Source: Chloroflexota bacterium
GTDB lineage: Bacteria; Chloroflexota; Anaerolineae; CG2-30-64-16
Direction of reading: 5' to 3'
DNA: 56,351 nt
Assembly (NCBI GenBank): GCA_026389845.1
Contig: JAPLHB010000111.1
Coordinates: 1 to 56,351 of the forward strand
The notes beneath the pieces are model-generated. The model was not told where the DNA came from. It searched no databases and saw only the letters and a list, made by a program, of their open reading frames with translations. The number at the start of each line of letters is the position of its first letter. Within the stretch, counting starts at the first letter, position 1. A program made the translations under genes and the position numbers. Below are positions 50,701 through 56,351 of the stretch, piece after piece.

Positions 50701-53191
50701 AATAGGGATTCAGACGGCAACATTCGATGTGCTGTTCAGCCGGAACATGGACTCAAACAGTCCGACCCAACTCTCTTTTTTCATTGACCGACGCGGAACC
50801 TGGCAAGGATTCGACTCTTCCAATAGTGAACTGGCTGATGACAATGTGACAGTGATTGCCATAGATCAACACGGAAACCGATGGTTCGGCGGCTGGGGCG
50901 GGATAAGTGTCTGGAAGACAGATGGAACCTGGGAACACCCGATTACCTTATCGGTGCACCACCTGGCTTTCTCACAAAACGGCACCGTGTGGGTGGCGAC
51001 TAATGGGATGGGAGTTTACTACCTGGATGCTTATGGTGTCTGGCAGAACTATCCGGAACCGCACGATGTCTATCACATCGCCATAGATAACCAGGACAAC
51101 AAGTGGTTTGCTAGTCACGATCAAGGCCTTCATTTGTTGCGTTCTGATGGGACATGGACTTCGTACACCATGAGCAACAGCGGACTAGCGTATGATATGG
51201 TTTGGACCGTTTCGGCAGACAGGCAGGGCAACGTATGGTCTGGATTCGGCGAGAGTCCGTATGGTGTGAGTGTACTGAGACCGGATGGAACCTGGAACAC
51301 GTACACCTCTGCCAACAGCGGTCTAGCAGACGACCACGTGCGCAGCATCGAAGTGGATGGTGAAGGGAATATATGGTTTGGCTCGAGCCAGGGATTTAGT
51401 GTCCTGCGCACCGCTGGGCGATGGGAGACCTATCAGAACACGCCGAACAGCGGCGGCTACTCCATCGCTTTTGTCAACGATGAAGTGTGGGTAGGAGGAC
51501 ATCGAGGTATCGCAATCCTTCGAGCCGATGGGACGATCGGAACGATCAATCCCAGTGCAGATGGCCTGCCCGACGATACTGTTCATAGTATCGTTGTAGA
51601 CAAAGAAGGGAGTGTGTGGATTGGAACCTGTTGTAGCGCCACCCCACCGGGAGCAGCCGCTGTGCTCTGGAGGGGTATAGATTACCAGGTGGAAGGCGGT
51701 CAGTGGATTGCCTCAAACCGGTGGCGCGGCGTCCATGACTTCTCTGCGATCGTCCCTCGCGATGCATACTCTCTTACTGTCTCCGGCGCGATAGACACGA
51801 ATGGAATGAAGATCGCTCCGCACTCGGGTTTCACCTTCACTGTGGATTATGCCGGTGCAATCGCTGATGACACGCCACCCAATCCGCCGGCTGTTACTGC
51901 CTGGAGCAGTGACCTCTCTACACTCTCGGCGTGTTGGTCCACCTCTGATCCCGATTCGGCAATTACCCTCTATCGCTACGCTGTCGGCACTACGGCCGGA
52001 GGTACAGATATCATCAACTGGACTAACACTACAACGATGGAATTTGTTCGTTCTGGGCTGAGCTTGCTGGCCGATGAAACCTACTTTGTCTCGGTGAGGG
52101 CCAGGAATGAGGGCGGTTTGTGGAGCCAATCCGGCATAAGCAATGAAGTGTTTATCGGCGCAGCACCCATTCCCACTGCAACTTCGACACCCAGGCATAC
52201 ACCAACAACCACGCCCACCGCAACGCGCACGCCGAGACGCTCGCCAACGCCGACACCTACACGCACGCCAACTGTCACGCGCACGCCGACTCTCACACCA
52301 ACGCCGACACCCACACGCACGCCGACTCGCACACCAACGGTCACTCAAACACCCACAGCCACCTTGACAGTAACGCCAAGCCAGACACCAACCTCAACAC
52401 CGACAGTCACTCATACGCCGAACCCTACGCCGATCGCTACCACAGCCGTTACAGTAGAGCCAACTGCACCGACGACTATGATGTTGCCCAACGCCCACGG
52501 CCAGATCATCTTCCCCGCGGGCCTGGTGACGACCACCACGACCTTCACCTACACGGAGATGCTCACCCCCACTCAAGCGACGGGCGGTTTTGCCTTTGCG
52601 GGCGCCTCCTTTACCCTGGAAGCGACTGACGCCAACGGCCAGCCAATCACGACCTTCGCCGGCCGCTACACCATCACCCTGAACTACCAGGATGGCGACT
52701 GGCAGGCCGCCGGCATCCCCGCGGAGGAAAACCTGAACCTCCATTTCTGGAACGGGACGGCCTGGGTCGCGATCCTGCCGTGCGCGGGGTGTTCGCTGGA
52801 CACGGTCAACAATCAGATCATCGCGGTGCTGGATCACCTGACCGAGTTTACGTTGCTGGGGAATCCGCTGGCCGCGCCCGCGGTCAACGGGCGCAAGGAG
52901 AGCAACGGCGTCGAGCTGCACTGGACGCGGACGCAGGAGGGGATAGTGCGTTACGAGGTCTACCGGAGCACGAACCCGTACTTGACGCCGGCCGACGGGC
53001 AGAAGCTCGTCCCAGACGTGACGCCGCCGGACCTCGGCAACCAGGCGACCTACGTGGACACGGGCGCGTTCGACCCACCGCTCACGAACTACTACTACGT
53101 CGTGGTGGCGGTCGGCGCGGAGGAGGTCAGGTCGCCGGCGTCGAACCGGGTGGGCGCGTTCCACTTTGGCCTGATGCCGGGCGCACAATAA
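47714..53191 (+). CDS. Large secreted subtilisin-like protease with beta-helix, propeller and C-terminal module
   Basis: An 1825-residue S8 peptidase. Signal peptide at residues 10-33; a propeptide-like region ([15 protein letters not shown] to [13 protein letters not shown]) to about 178; catalytic Asp in [14 protein letters not shown] near 214, His in [14 protein letters not shown] near 269, oxyanion Asn in VAGAGNDG near 360 and Ser in [11 protein letters not shown] near 423. Then CARDB-like (490-590), a beta-helix (600-960), a regulator-type propeller (1025-1325; [19 protein letters not shown]), Fn3 (1385-1480), a Pro/Thr linker (1490-1580) and a ZU5-like plus Fn3-like C-terminal part (1590-1825) ending [18 protein letters not shown] at 47714 has AGGAGG before it; the TTG at 47612 is rejected. 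Base composition changes from moderate to high GC near 52470, so the end seems to be of different origin. Confidence 0.93.
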   Translation: MPAQSTHRSFVLACLLTGSALLLLLIGGVSVASPTSQPVWIGPTGPVSVPPDAASTFIHPAAAQPTIGSAGISFVPDRILVKFRSGVRPDTSSVSVLRTGQPVLDELLAEQGVQQAVVLFPARLLTDRRSFSDTLGLSRIYRLQLKPGSSVLQVAMALATDPHVEYAEPDYFARSVVAPDDPHYSEQWGLAQIQVEGAWDVVTGTAAIVIAVVDSGLDLSHPDLAPNQWTNPAEIGGNDLDDDSNGLVDDLFGWNFVSSDNNVADDNGHGSLVAGIAAARTNNGIGIAGVCGHCRIMPVKVMGASGIANYSDIAAGVVYAVGKGARVINLSLGGYSDSRTLQDAISYAEAQNAVVVAGAGNDGLSLPFYPAAYSKVLAVAGTTISDTKSAFSNYGPWIDVTAPANNILTTALGGDYVASFGTSMSAPFGAGLAGLLLSLHPDWTPALVRAQVIHSADPIDTLNPGYEGQLGSGRINASRATLPPVPLLRYVGYSIDGATNGRPEPGTTVSLNVSIYNDWGDASLVTGTLTTVDPLVTVHLGSAAFGDILSGQTVTNNTSFTITIAAETGYNYSIPFSLTLWAGGGIYTTALSFNVTTRSSEQHVSGTIGTSRTWTNDKSWVVVNNVGIAPGVTLTIQPGTTVEFNGNYSLNVGGTLIADGTTEQPILFLPYSAEGSWNRILFDDPSTDATVDPAGNYLAGNILRHMHVRGATGGVACNNATPYLEHLTMSDGGVNCPPGNTPLWVLDSDVMGGVASSSGHVWRSTISGGLSLAGASSVLSNTISGNIIVSGDGTVTNNQVFRGNINLGAGIVLSNTLQSGGINVGTGSIVQDNSLESPPGVGIQASGIVTVTGNRVVSSSGAGIVTSGGLVQGNLIANSAGDGLQVGAAAVVSNTFTGIWGRALYASGGIPQQITGNNFEVNRGPYDLYNDNPAGQDISAFSNWWGATNSAAIDDRIFDYNDDYNKGLVIYAPLLSTPSQSAPAYVRAVTMTPESPIGIQTATFDVLFSRNMDSNSPTQLSFFIDRRGTWQGFDSSNSELADDNVTVIAIDQHGNRWFGGWGGISVWKTDGTWEHPITLSVHHLAFSQNGTVWVATNGMGVYYLDAYGVWQNYPEPHDVYHIAIDNQDNKWFASHDQGLHLLRSDGTWTSYTMSNSGLAYDMVWTVSADRQGNVWSGFGESPYGVSVLRPDGTWNTYTSANSGLADDHVRSIEVDGEGNIWFGSSQGFSVLRTAGRWETYQNTPNSGGYSIAFVNDEVWVGGHRGIAILRADGTIGTINPSADGLPDDTVHSIVVDKEGSVWIGTCCSATPPGAAAVLWRGIDYQVEGGQWIASNRWRGVHDFSAIVPRDAYSLTVSGAIDTNGMKIAPHSGFTFTVDYAGAIADDTPPNPPAVTAWSSDLSTLSACWSTSDPDSAITLYRYAVGTTAGGTDIINWTNTTTMEFVRSGLSLLADETYFVSVRARNEGGLWSQSGISNEVFIGAAPIPTATSTPRHTPTTTPTATRTPRRSPTPTPTRTPTVTRTPTLTPTPTPTRTPTRTPTVTQTPTATLTVTPSQTPTSTPTVTHTPNPTPIATTAVTVEPTAPTTMMLPNAHGQIIFPAGLVTTTTTFTYTEMLTPTQATGGFAFAGASFTLEATDANGQPITTFAGRYTITLNYQDGDWQAAGIPAEENLNLHFWNGTAWVAILPCAGCSLDTVNNQIIAVLDHLTEFTLLGNPLAAPAVNGRKESNGVELHWTRTQEGIVRYEVYRSTNPYLTPADGQKLVPDVTPPDLGNQATYVDTGAFDPPLTNYYYVVVAVGAEEVRSPASNRVGAFHFGLMPGAQ
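52180..52460 (+). repeat. Pro/Thr-rich linker coded by ACGCC-type repeats
   Basis: Imperfect repeats of CCNACNCC and ACGCGCACGCCGAC code for (T/P)-rich sequence such as [15 protein letters not shown], about 90 residues. This is a flexible, probably glycosylated spacer between the catalytic part and the C-terminal module. Confidence 0.85.
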
Positions 53192-53196
53192 GATAC

Positions 53197-53259
53197 AGAC
53201 CTGACAGGTCTACGTTGATCGAGACACCCGAAGGGTTTGGTGGATCCTTCGGGTGTCTC
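53197..53259. terminator. Hairpins after the subtilase gene
   Basis: AGACCTGACAGGTCT (self-complementary, 53197-53211) and GAGACACCCGAAGG / CCTTCGGGTGTCTC (53221-53259) begin 6 nt after the stop, just as after the giant gene. Confidence 0.65.
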
Positions 53260-53263
53260 GCGT

Positions 53264-53293
53264 TTCGCCAAAGTCGCCCTGGCAGAGTATAAT
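53264..53293 (+). promoter_or_regulatory. Putative promoter giving a leaderless FemABX mRNA
   Basis: TATAAT (53288-53293) stands 7 nt before the ATG at 53301; TTCGCC 18 bp upstream is a weak -35. Transcription would begin at or next to the start codon, and no ribosome site is visible. Confidence 0.45.
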
Positions 53294-53300
53294 CCGTCCA

Positions 53301-54614
53301 ATGCAAGATAATCCTCTCCCCCGCCCCAGGCACATCTGGGTCACAGACCGCCAACAGGCGGCCGTCGGCGCGACCCTCGCGCCCGATGCCGAATGGGACG
53401 CGTTCGTCGCCGGTCACCCGGCCGGCCACATCCTCCAGACCAGCGCGTGGGCCGCGCTCAAGAGCAGCTTCGGCTGGTCCAGCCAGCGTGCGGTCCTGCG
53501 GACGATCCCCAGTCCCCAGGCGCCGATCCTGGGCGGGGCCAGCATCCTCTTCCGCCGGCTGCCGTGGGGCCAAAGCCTGGCCTACGTGCCCCGCGGCCCG
53601 GTGGTGGATTGGGGTGATCCCTCCCAGGCGCGCGCGGTGCTGACCATGGCGGCCGAGTTCGCCCGGAAACAGCACGCAGCGCTGCTCAAGATCGAGCCGG
53701 AGCTGCCCGCGTCGCCGGAGTTGGCCGAGCGCCTGGCTGCCTTCGGCTTCCGCCCCAGCCCCCAGCGCATCCAGCCGCTCTGCACGATCCACGTGGATCT
53801 CTCGGCCGGCGAGGAGGCGATCCTGGCGGCGATGAAACCCAAGTGGCGCTACAACGTCCGCCTGGCCGAGCGCAAGGGCGTGACCGTGCGGCCGGGAACC
53901 GCCGCCGATCTGCCGGCCATCCAATCGCTCATGGACGTGACGGGCGTGCGGGATGGCTTCGGCGTGCATAGTGCGGAGTATTATCGGGCGGCGACTGAGT
54001 TGTTTGCCCCTTCGCTGAGCATAGCAGAGGCGGCTCCCACGCCGCCGGAGCGTCGGGCGTGGGAGCCCGACCCGCTATTGTCAGAACAGTTGCCCATGCC
54101 GGGCGCGGCGCCACGGCGCATGAACACGGGCTGCGGATCAACACGGATGGACGCGGGTTTTTACCTTTATCCGCGTCCATCCGCGTCCATCCGCGGCCGA
54201 TTTACAGGGCAAATGACCTGGCTGCTCGCCGAGCACGAGGGTGCGCTGCTGGCGGCGATCGCGGTCTTCGCCCTAGGCCAGATGGCCTGGTACATGTGGG
54301 GCGCATCGTCCGACGAGGGGCGCAACCTGATGCCCAATCACGCGCTCCAGTGGGCGGCCATGCGGTGGGCCATCGCCCGCGGCTGCCGGATCTACGACCT
54401 GTGGGGCATCCCCGACGAGGTCGGCGCGAACCCCGCGGCCTACGCCGAGCCGGAGAGCTGGGGCGAGGGCGGCCTGTGGGGCGTCTACCGCTTCAAGCAG
54501 GGCTTCGGCGGCCGCGTCATCCGGTACACGGGGGCGTGGGACATGCCGTTGTCGAGGATTGGGTATTGGCTATATCGGCTGGCGCTACGCGTGCGCAAAG
54601 ACGTGACCGGGTGA
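53301..54614 (+). CDS. FemABX-family peptidyltransferase (first copy) with inserted repeats
   Basis: A 437-residue FemABX/GNAT-fold protein. Signature parts are HILQTSAWAALKSSFGWSSQ near residue 40, SLAYVPRGPVVDW near 92, AAMKPKWRYNVRLAERKGV near 175, and MWGASSDEGRNLMPNHALQW with YDLWGIPDE and FKQGFGG at the end. Such enzymes add amino acids to the peptidoglycan bridge from aminoacyl-tRNA. About 65 residues between AATELFAPS (near 235) and GQMTWLLAEHEG are not family-like (EAAPTPPERRAWEPD ... FYLYPRPSASIRG) and are coded by two palindromic repeats at 54032-54067 and 54134-54196. The ATG at 53301 is chosen; the GTG-type upstream frame from 53253 overlaps the hairpin. Confidence 0.9.
   Translation: MQDNPLPRPRHIWVTDRQQAAVGATLAPDAEWDAFVAGHPAGHILQTSAWAALKSSFGWSSQRAVLRTIPSPQAPILGGASILFRRLPWGQSLAYVPRGPVVDWGDPSQARAVLTMAAEFARKQHAALLKIEPELPASPELAERLAAFGFRPSPQRIQPLCTIHVDLSAGEEAILAAMKPKWRYNVRLAERKGVTVRPGTAADLPAIQSLMDVTGVRDGFGVHSAEYYRAATELFAPSLSIAEAAPTPPERRAWEPDPLLSEQLPMPGAAPRRMNTGCGSTRMDAGFYLYPRPSASIRGRFTGQMTWLLAEHEGALLAAIAVFALGQMAWYMWGASSDEGRNLMPNHALQWAAMRWAIARGCRIYDLWGIPDEVGANPAAYAEPESWGEGGLWGVYRFKQGFGGRVIRYTGAWDMPLSRIGYWLYRLALRVRKDVTG
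54032..54067. repeat. In-frame palindrome GGCTCCCACGCC / GGCGTGGGAGCC in FemABX copy 1
   Basis: Perfect 12-bp arms with a 12-nt loop, in a 190-bp region that has no counterpart in the sister gene. Confidence 0.85.
54134..54196. repeat. In-frame word repeat CGGATGGACGCGG / CCGCGTCCATCCG in FemABX copy 1
   Basis: Perfect 13-bp inverted arms at 54144-54156 and 54171-54183, followed by a direct second copy of CCGCGTCCATCCGCG. Related to the word at the GH13 start (31279-31306). Confidence 0.85.
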
Positions 54615-54676
54615 CACGGTGAAAAGGTGACAAGGTGAAGGTTCACCGTGTCACCCTGTCACCTTGTCACCGTGTC
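54608..54676. repeat. Self-complementary word array, GGTGACAAGGTGA / TCACCTTGTCACC type
   Basis: GTGACACGGTGAAAAGGTGA, CAAGGTGAAGG and then TTCACCGTGTCACCCTGTCA, CCTTGTCACCGTG form a hairpin of up to 30 bp between the two FemABX genes. It overlaps the stop of the first. Confidence 0.9.
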
Positions 54677-54688
54677 CCTGGAGAATCG

Positions 54689-56176
54689 GTGTTTAATCTT
54701 CACGAAATCACTGACGCAACCGCGTGGGATGCCGCGCTCCTCACACTGCCGCAGCCGCACATCCTGCAAAGCTGGGCCTGGGGCGAGACGAAGGCGCAGA
54801 CGGGGTGGGGCGCGACGCGGCTGGTGTGGACATGCCCCCCTGCCCCCCCAATCCTGGGGGGAACTCAACTCCCCCCCCCGGTGGGCGGCGCTCAACTCCC
54901 CCCACCGGTGGGCGGCGCGCAACTCCCCCCACCGGGGGGCGGCGCGCAACTCCCCCCATCGGGGGGCGGCGCTCAACTCCCCCCACCGGGGGGCGGCGCG
55001 CAACTCCCCCCACCGGGGGGCGGCGCGCAACTTCCCCCACCGGGGGGCGGCGCGCAACTCCCCCCACCGGGGGGCGGCGCGCAACTTCCCCCACCGGGGG
55101 GCGGCGCTCAACTCCCCCCATCGGGGGGCGGCGCGCAACTCCCCCCCCCGGTGGGCGGCGCGCAACTCCCCCCATCGGGGGGCGGCGCGCAACTCCCCCC
55201 ATCGGGGGGCGGCGCTCAACTTCCCCCACCGGGGGGCGGCGCTCAACTCCCCCCAAAGTTGGGGGGCGGGGGGGGGCTTGCCGCCGCGTCCCTTCTGGTC
55301 CGCCGCGTGCATCCACGCATCCCCGTCGCGGTCGCTTACGTGCCCAAAGGACCGCTGTTGGATTGGTCGGACGCAAAACTGGCGGAGGCGGTGTTGGCTG
55401 GGCTGGAAGCGCAGGCGCGGGCCGCGGGCGCGATCTTCGTCAAGATGGATCCCGACGTGCGCGGCGACACGGAACTGGGCCAGGCCGTGGTCGCAACGCT
55501 GACCCGTCGCGGCTGGCGCCGATCGGCCGAAAACATCCAATACCGCAACACCGTCGTCTCCGACCTGACCCCGAGCGAGGAGGAGTTGCTGGCGGCCATG
55601 AAGCCGAAGTGGCGCTACAACATCCGCCTGGCCGAGCGCCGCGGCGTGGTCGTCCGGGCGGGCGCGGCGGCCGATCTGCCCGCGTTCTATGCGATGTACG
55701 CGGAGACGGGCGGCCGCGACGGCTTCCTGGTGCGGCCGTTCGACTACTACCGCGCGATCTGGGCGCGCTTCCTGGCCGACGGCCTGGGTCACCTGCTGCT
55801 GGCCGAGGTCGAAGACACGGCCGTGGCCGGGCTGATCCTCTTCCGCTTCGGGCCGACCGCATACTACTTCTACGGCGCATCCACGGCCCAGGGCCGCGAG
55901 CTGATGCCCAATTACGCGCTGCAATGGGCCGCGCTGCGCTGGGCCAAGGCCGCCGGCTGCACGCGTTACGATTGGTGGGGCGCGCCGGACACGCTGGACG
56001 AGAGCGATCCGATGTGGGGCGTCTTCCGGTTCAAACAGGGGTTCGGCGGCGAGTTTACGCCGTGGATCGGCGCGTGGGATTATCCGACCAGCCGGGCGGG
56101 GTATTGGGCCTACACAGTCGCAATGCCGAAGGTGCTGGACGCGATGCGACGGCGACATACGATCATTGGCAACTGA
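54689..56176 (+). CDS. FemABX-family peptidyltransferase (second copy) with a 27-bp repeat array
   Basis: A 495-residue paralogue of the gene before it: QPHILQSWAWGETKAQTGWG near residue 24, AVAYVPKGPLLDWSD near 215, AAMKPKWRYNIRLAERRGVV near 305, FYGASTAQGRELMPNYALQW and FKQGFGGEFTPW near the end. The GTG at 54689 is used, with CTGGAG upstream; the earlier GTG at 54635 lies in the word array. Between PPILGG and AAASLLVRR, where the sister has PILGGASILFRR, about 140 residues of QLPP(P/S)GGGA repeats are inserted, coded by a 27-bp array. The array falls in a surface loop of the first GNAT half by comparison with the sister, so function may survive. Confidence 0.9.
   Translation: MFNLHEITDATAWDAALLTLPQPHILQSWAWGETKAQTGWGATRLVWTCPPAPPILGGTQLPPPVGGAQLPPPVGGAQLPPPGGGAQLPPSGGGAQLPPPGGGAQLPPPGGGAQLPPPGGGAQLPPPGGGAQLPPPGGGAQLPPSGGGAQLPPPVGGAQLPPSGGGAQLPPSGGGAQLPPPGGGAQLPPKLGGGGGLAAASLLVRRVHPRIPVAVAYVPKGPLLDWSDAKLAEAVLAGLEAQARAAGAIFVKMDPDVRGDTELGQAVVATLTRRGWRRSAENIQYRNTVVSDLTPSEEELLAAMKPKWRYNIRLAERRGVVVRAGAAADLPAFYAMYAETGGRDGFLVRPFDYYRAIWARFLADGLGHLLLAEVEDTAVAGLILFRFGPTAYYFYGASTAQGRELMPNYALQWAALRWAKAAGCTRYDWWGAPDTLDESDPMWGVFRFKQGFGGEFTPWIGAWDYPTSRAGYWAYTVAMPKVLDAMRRRHTIIGN
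54850..55262 (+). repeat. Fifteen-unit in-frame tandem array, 27 bp per unit
   Basis: Units of the type GCGCAACTCCCCCCACCGGG plus GGGCG, 27 bp each, fifteen copies of the CAACT core counted. Every unit holds the inverted stretch CCCCCACCGGGGG or CCCCCATCGGGGG. It codes QLPPPGGGA. Because 27 is a multiple of three, all copies stay in phase and several frames are open on both strands. The array ends with CCCCCCAAAGTTGGGGGG, itself a palindrome that may have seeded it. Confidence 0.95.
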
Positions 56177-56242
56177 TGCCCGGTTTGTGAGCAAGTATCC
56201 ATTCGTGTATACTAAGTAGGTATCAGGAAGTTCCCGTCCCTT
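56177..56242. other. Short spacer before the edge gene
   Basis: No gene. It is less GC-rich than its surroundings (GTGTATACTAAGTAGGTATC), possibly the end region of an insertion sequence, but inverted ends cannot be tested since the other side is outside the window. Confidence 0.3.
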
Positions 56243-56351
56243 TCAGGCTGCGGCCCAGACCAGGGCCTGCTCCGCCGTCATGTCGGTGAAGAAGCGTTCG
56301 ACGGCTTCCAGCAAGGCCGTCATGGAGCCATGCAGCCGGTTGGCGGCGATG
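56243..56351 (-). CDS. 3' end of a possible IS630-like transposase gene (cut by the window edge)
   Basis: The last 36 codons on the minus strand read ANRLHGSMTALLEAVERFF then TDMTAEQALVWAAA and a stop (TGA, 56243-56245). This helical tail resembles the end of IS630/Tc1-type transposases as I remember them (FF...MTPEQAL), but the DDE residues lie outside. Treat as tentative. Confidence 0.45.
   Translation of the reverse strand, partial: IAANRLHGSMTALLEAVERFFTDMTAEQALVWAAA

Noticed and set aside
54850..55262. CRISPR array
   Set aside because: Units are contiguous and nearly identical with no unique spacers, and no cas genes are near.
54659..56194. Two further long frames across the FemABX copy 2 repeat array (511 and 488 residues)
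   Set aside because: The 27-bp unit has no stop in these frames, so they stay open by default; only the frame of 54689-56176 has family motifs on both sides.

Overview
The window looks like chromosomal DNA of a high-GC, probably monoderm and anaerobic or facultative bacterium, most likely a member of the Chloroflexota (Anaerolineae/Caldilineae-like). This is inferred from the gene set (Rex repressor, VorB-type 2-oxoacid:ferredoxin oxidoreductase, RNase Y, FemABX pairs, very large secreted beta-helix proteins with Pro/Thr linkers) and from intergenic spacers full of short self-complementary word repeats. No rRNA or tRNA gene was recognised, so the lineage is not proven.

Layout. 1-4.8 kb (minus strand): a four-subunit 2-oxoacid:ferredoxin oxidoreductase (delta-alpha-beta-gamma), then a PLP aminotransferase and a CBS-pair protein; together they suggest amino-acid deamination followed by ferredoxin-linked oxidation to acyl-CoA. 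4.9-9.9 kb: a lower-GC beta-helix surface protein with a PEP-CTERM-like tail, a B12-binding radical SAM protein, a second CBS protein, an AT-rich element with inverted ends, and rex. 10.1-15.6 kb (plus): a MacAB-like efflux operon and an SH3/TolB-like lipoprotein. 15.6-19.6 kb: recA (with a candidate SOS box), a structured non-coding region, recX and rny. 19.7-32.1 kb (minus): an rRNA m5C methyltransferase, gamma-glutamyltransferase, a HigBA-type toxin-antitoxin pair with a protease-fused antitoxin, an HD protein, an amidohydrolase, a Fic protein with a perfect inverted repeat in its promoter, a CDF metal transporter, a GH13 protein and a nuclease-Tudor protein. 32.2-45.6 kb (plus): one 13.1-kb gene for a 4367-residue secreted mosaic protein. 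45.8-47.5 kb: a UPF0175/DUF3368 toxin-antitoxin pair and a frameshifted secreted gene. 47.7-53.2 kb: an 1825-residue subtilisin-like protease whose end resembles that of the giant protein. 53.3-56.2 kb: two FemABX-like transferases. The right edge holds the 3' end of a possible transposase.

The most striking feature is repeat biology. Short palindromic elements occur between genes and also inside at least five protein genes (methyltransferase, gamma-glutamyltransferase, HD protein, giant protein, first FemABX), always keeping the frame; the second FemABX gene carries a 15-unit, 27-bp in-frame array. Most spacers contain 7-14-nt words repeated directly and then in reverse complement, each spacer with its own word, resembling the STRR repeats of cyanobacteria. 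A 92-bp MITE-like element with an 8-bp target duplication sits in a terminator. Nine putative promoters can be read by eye, eight of them with an exact 17-bp spacer.
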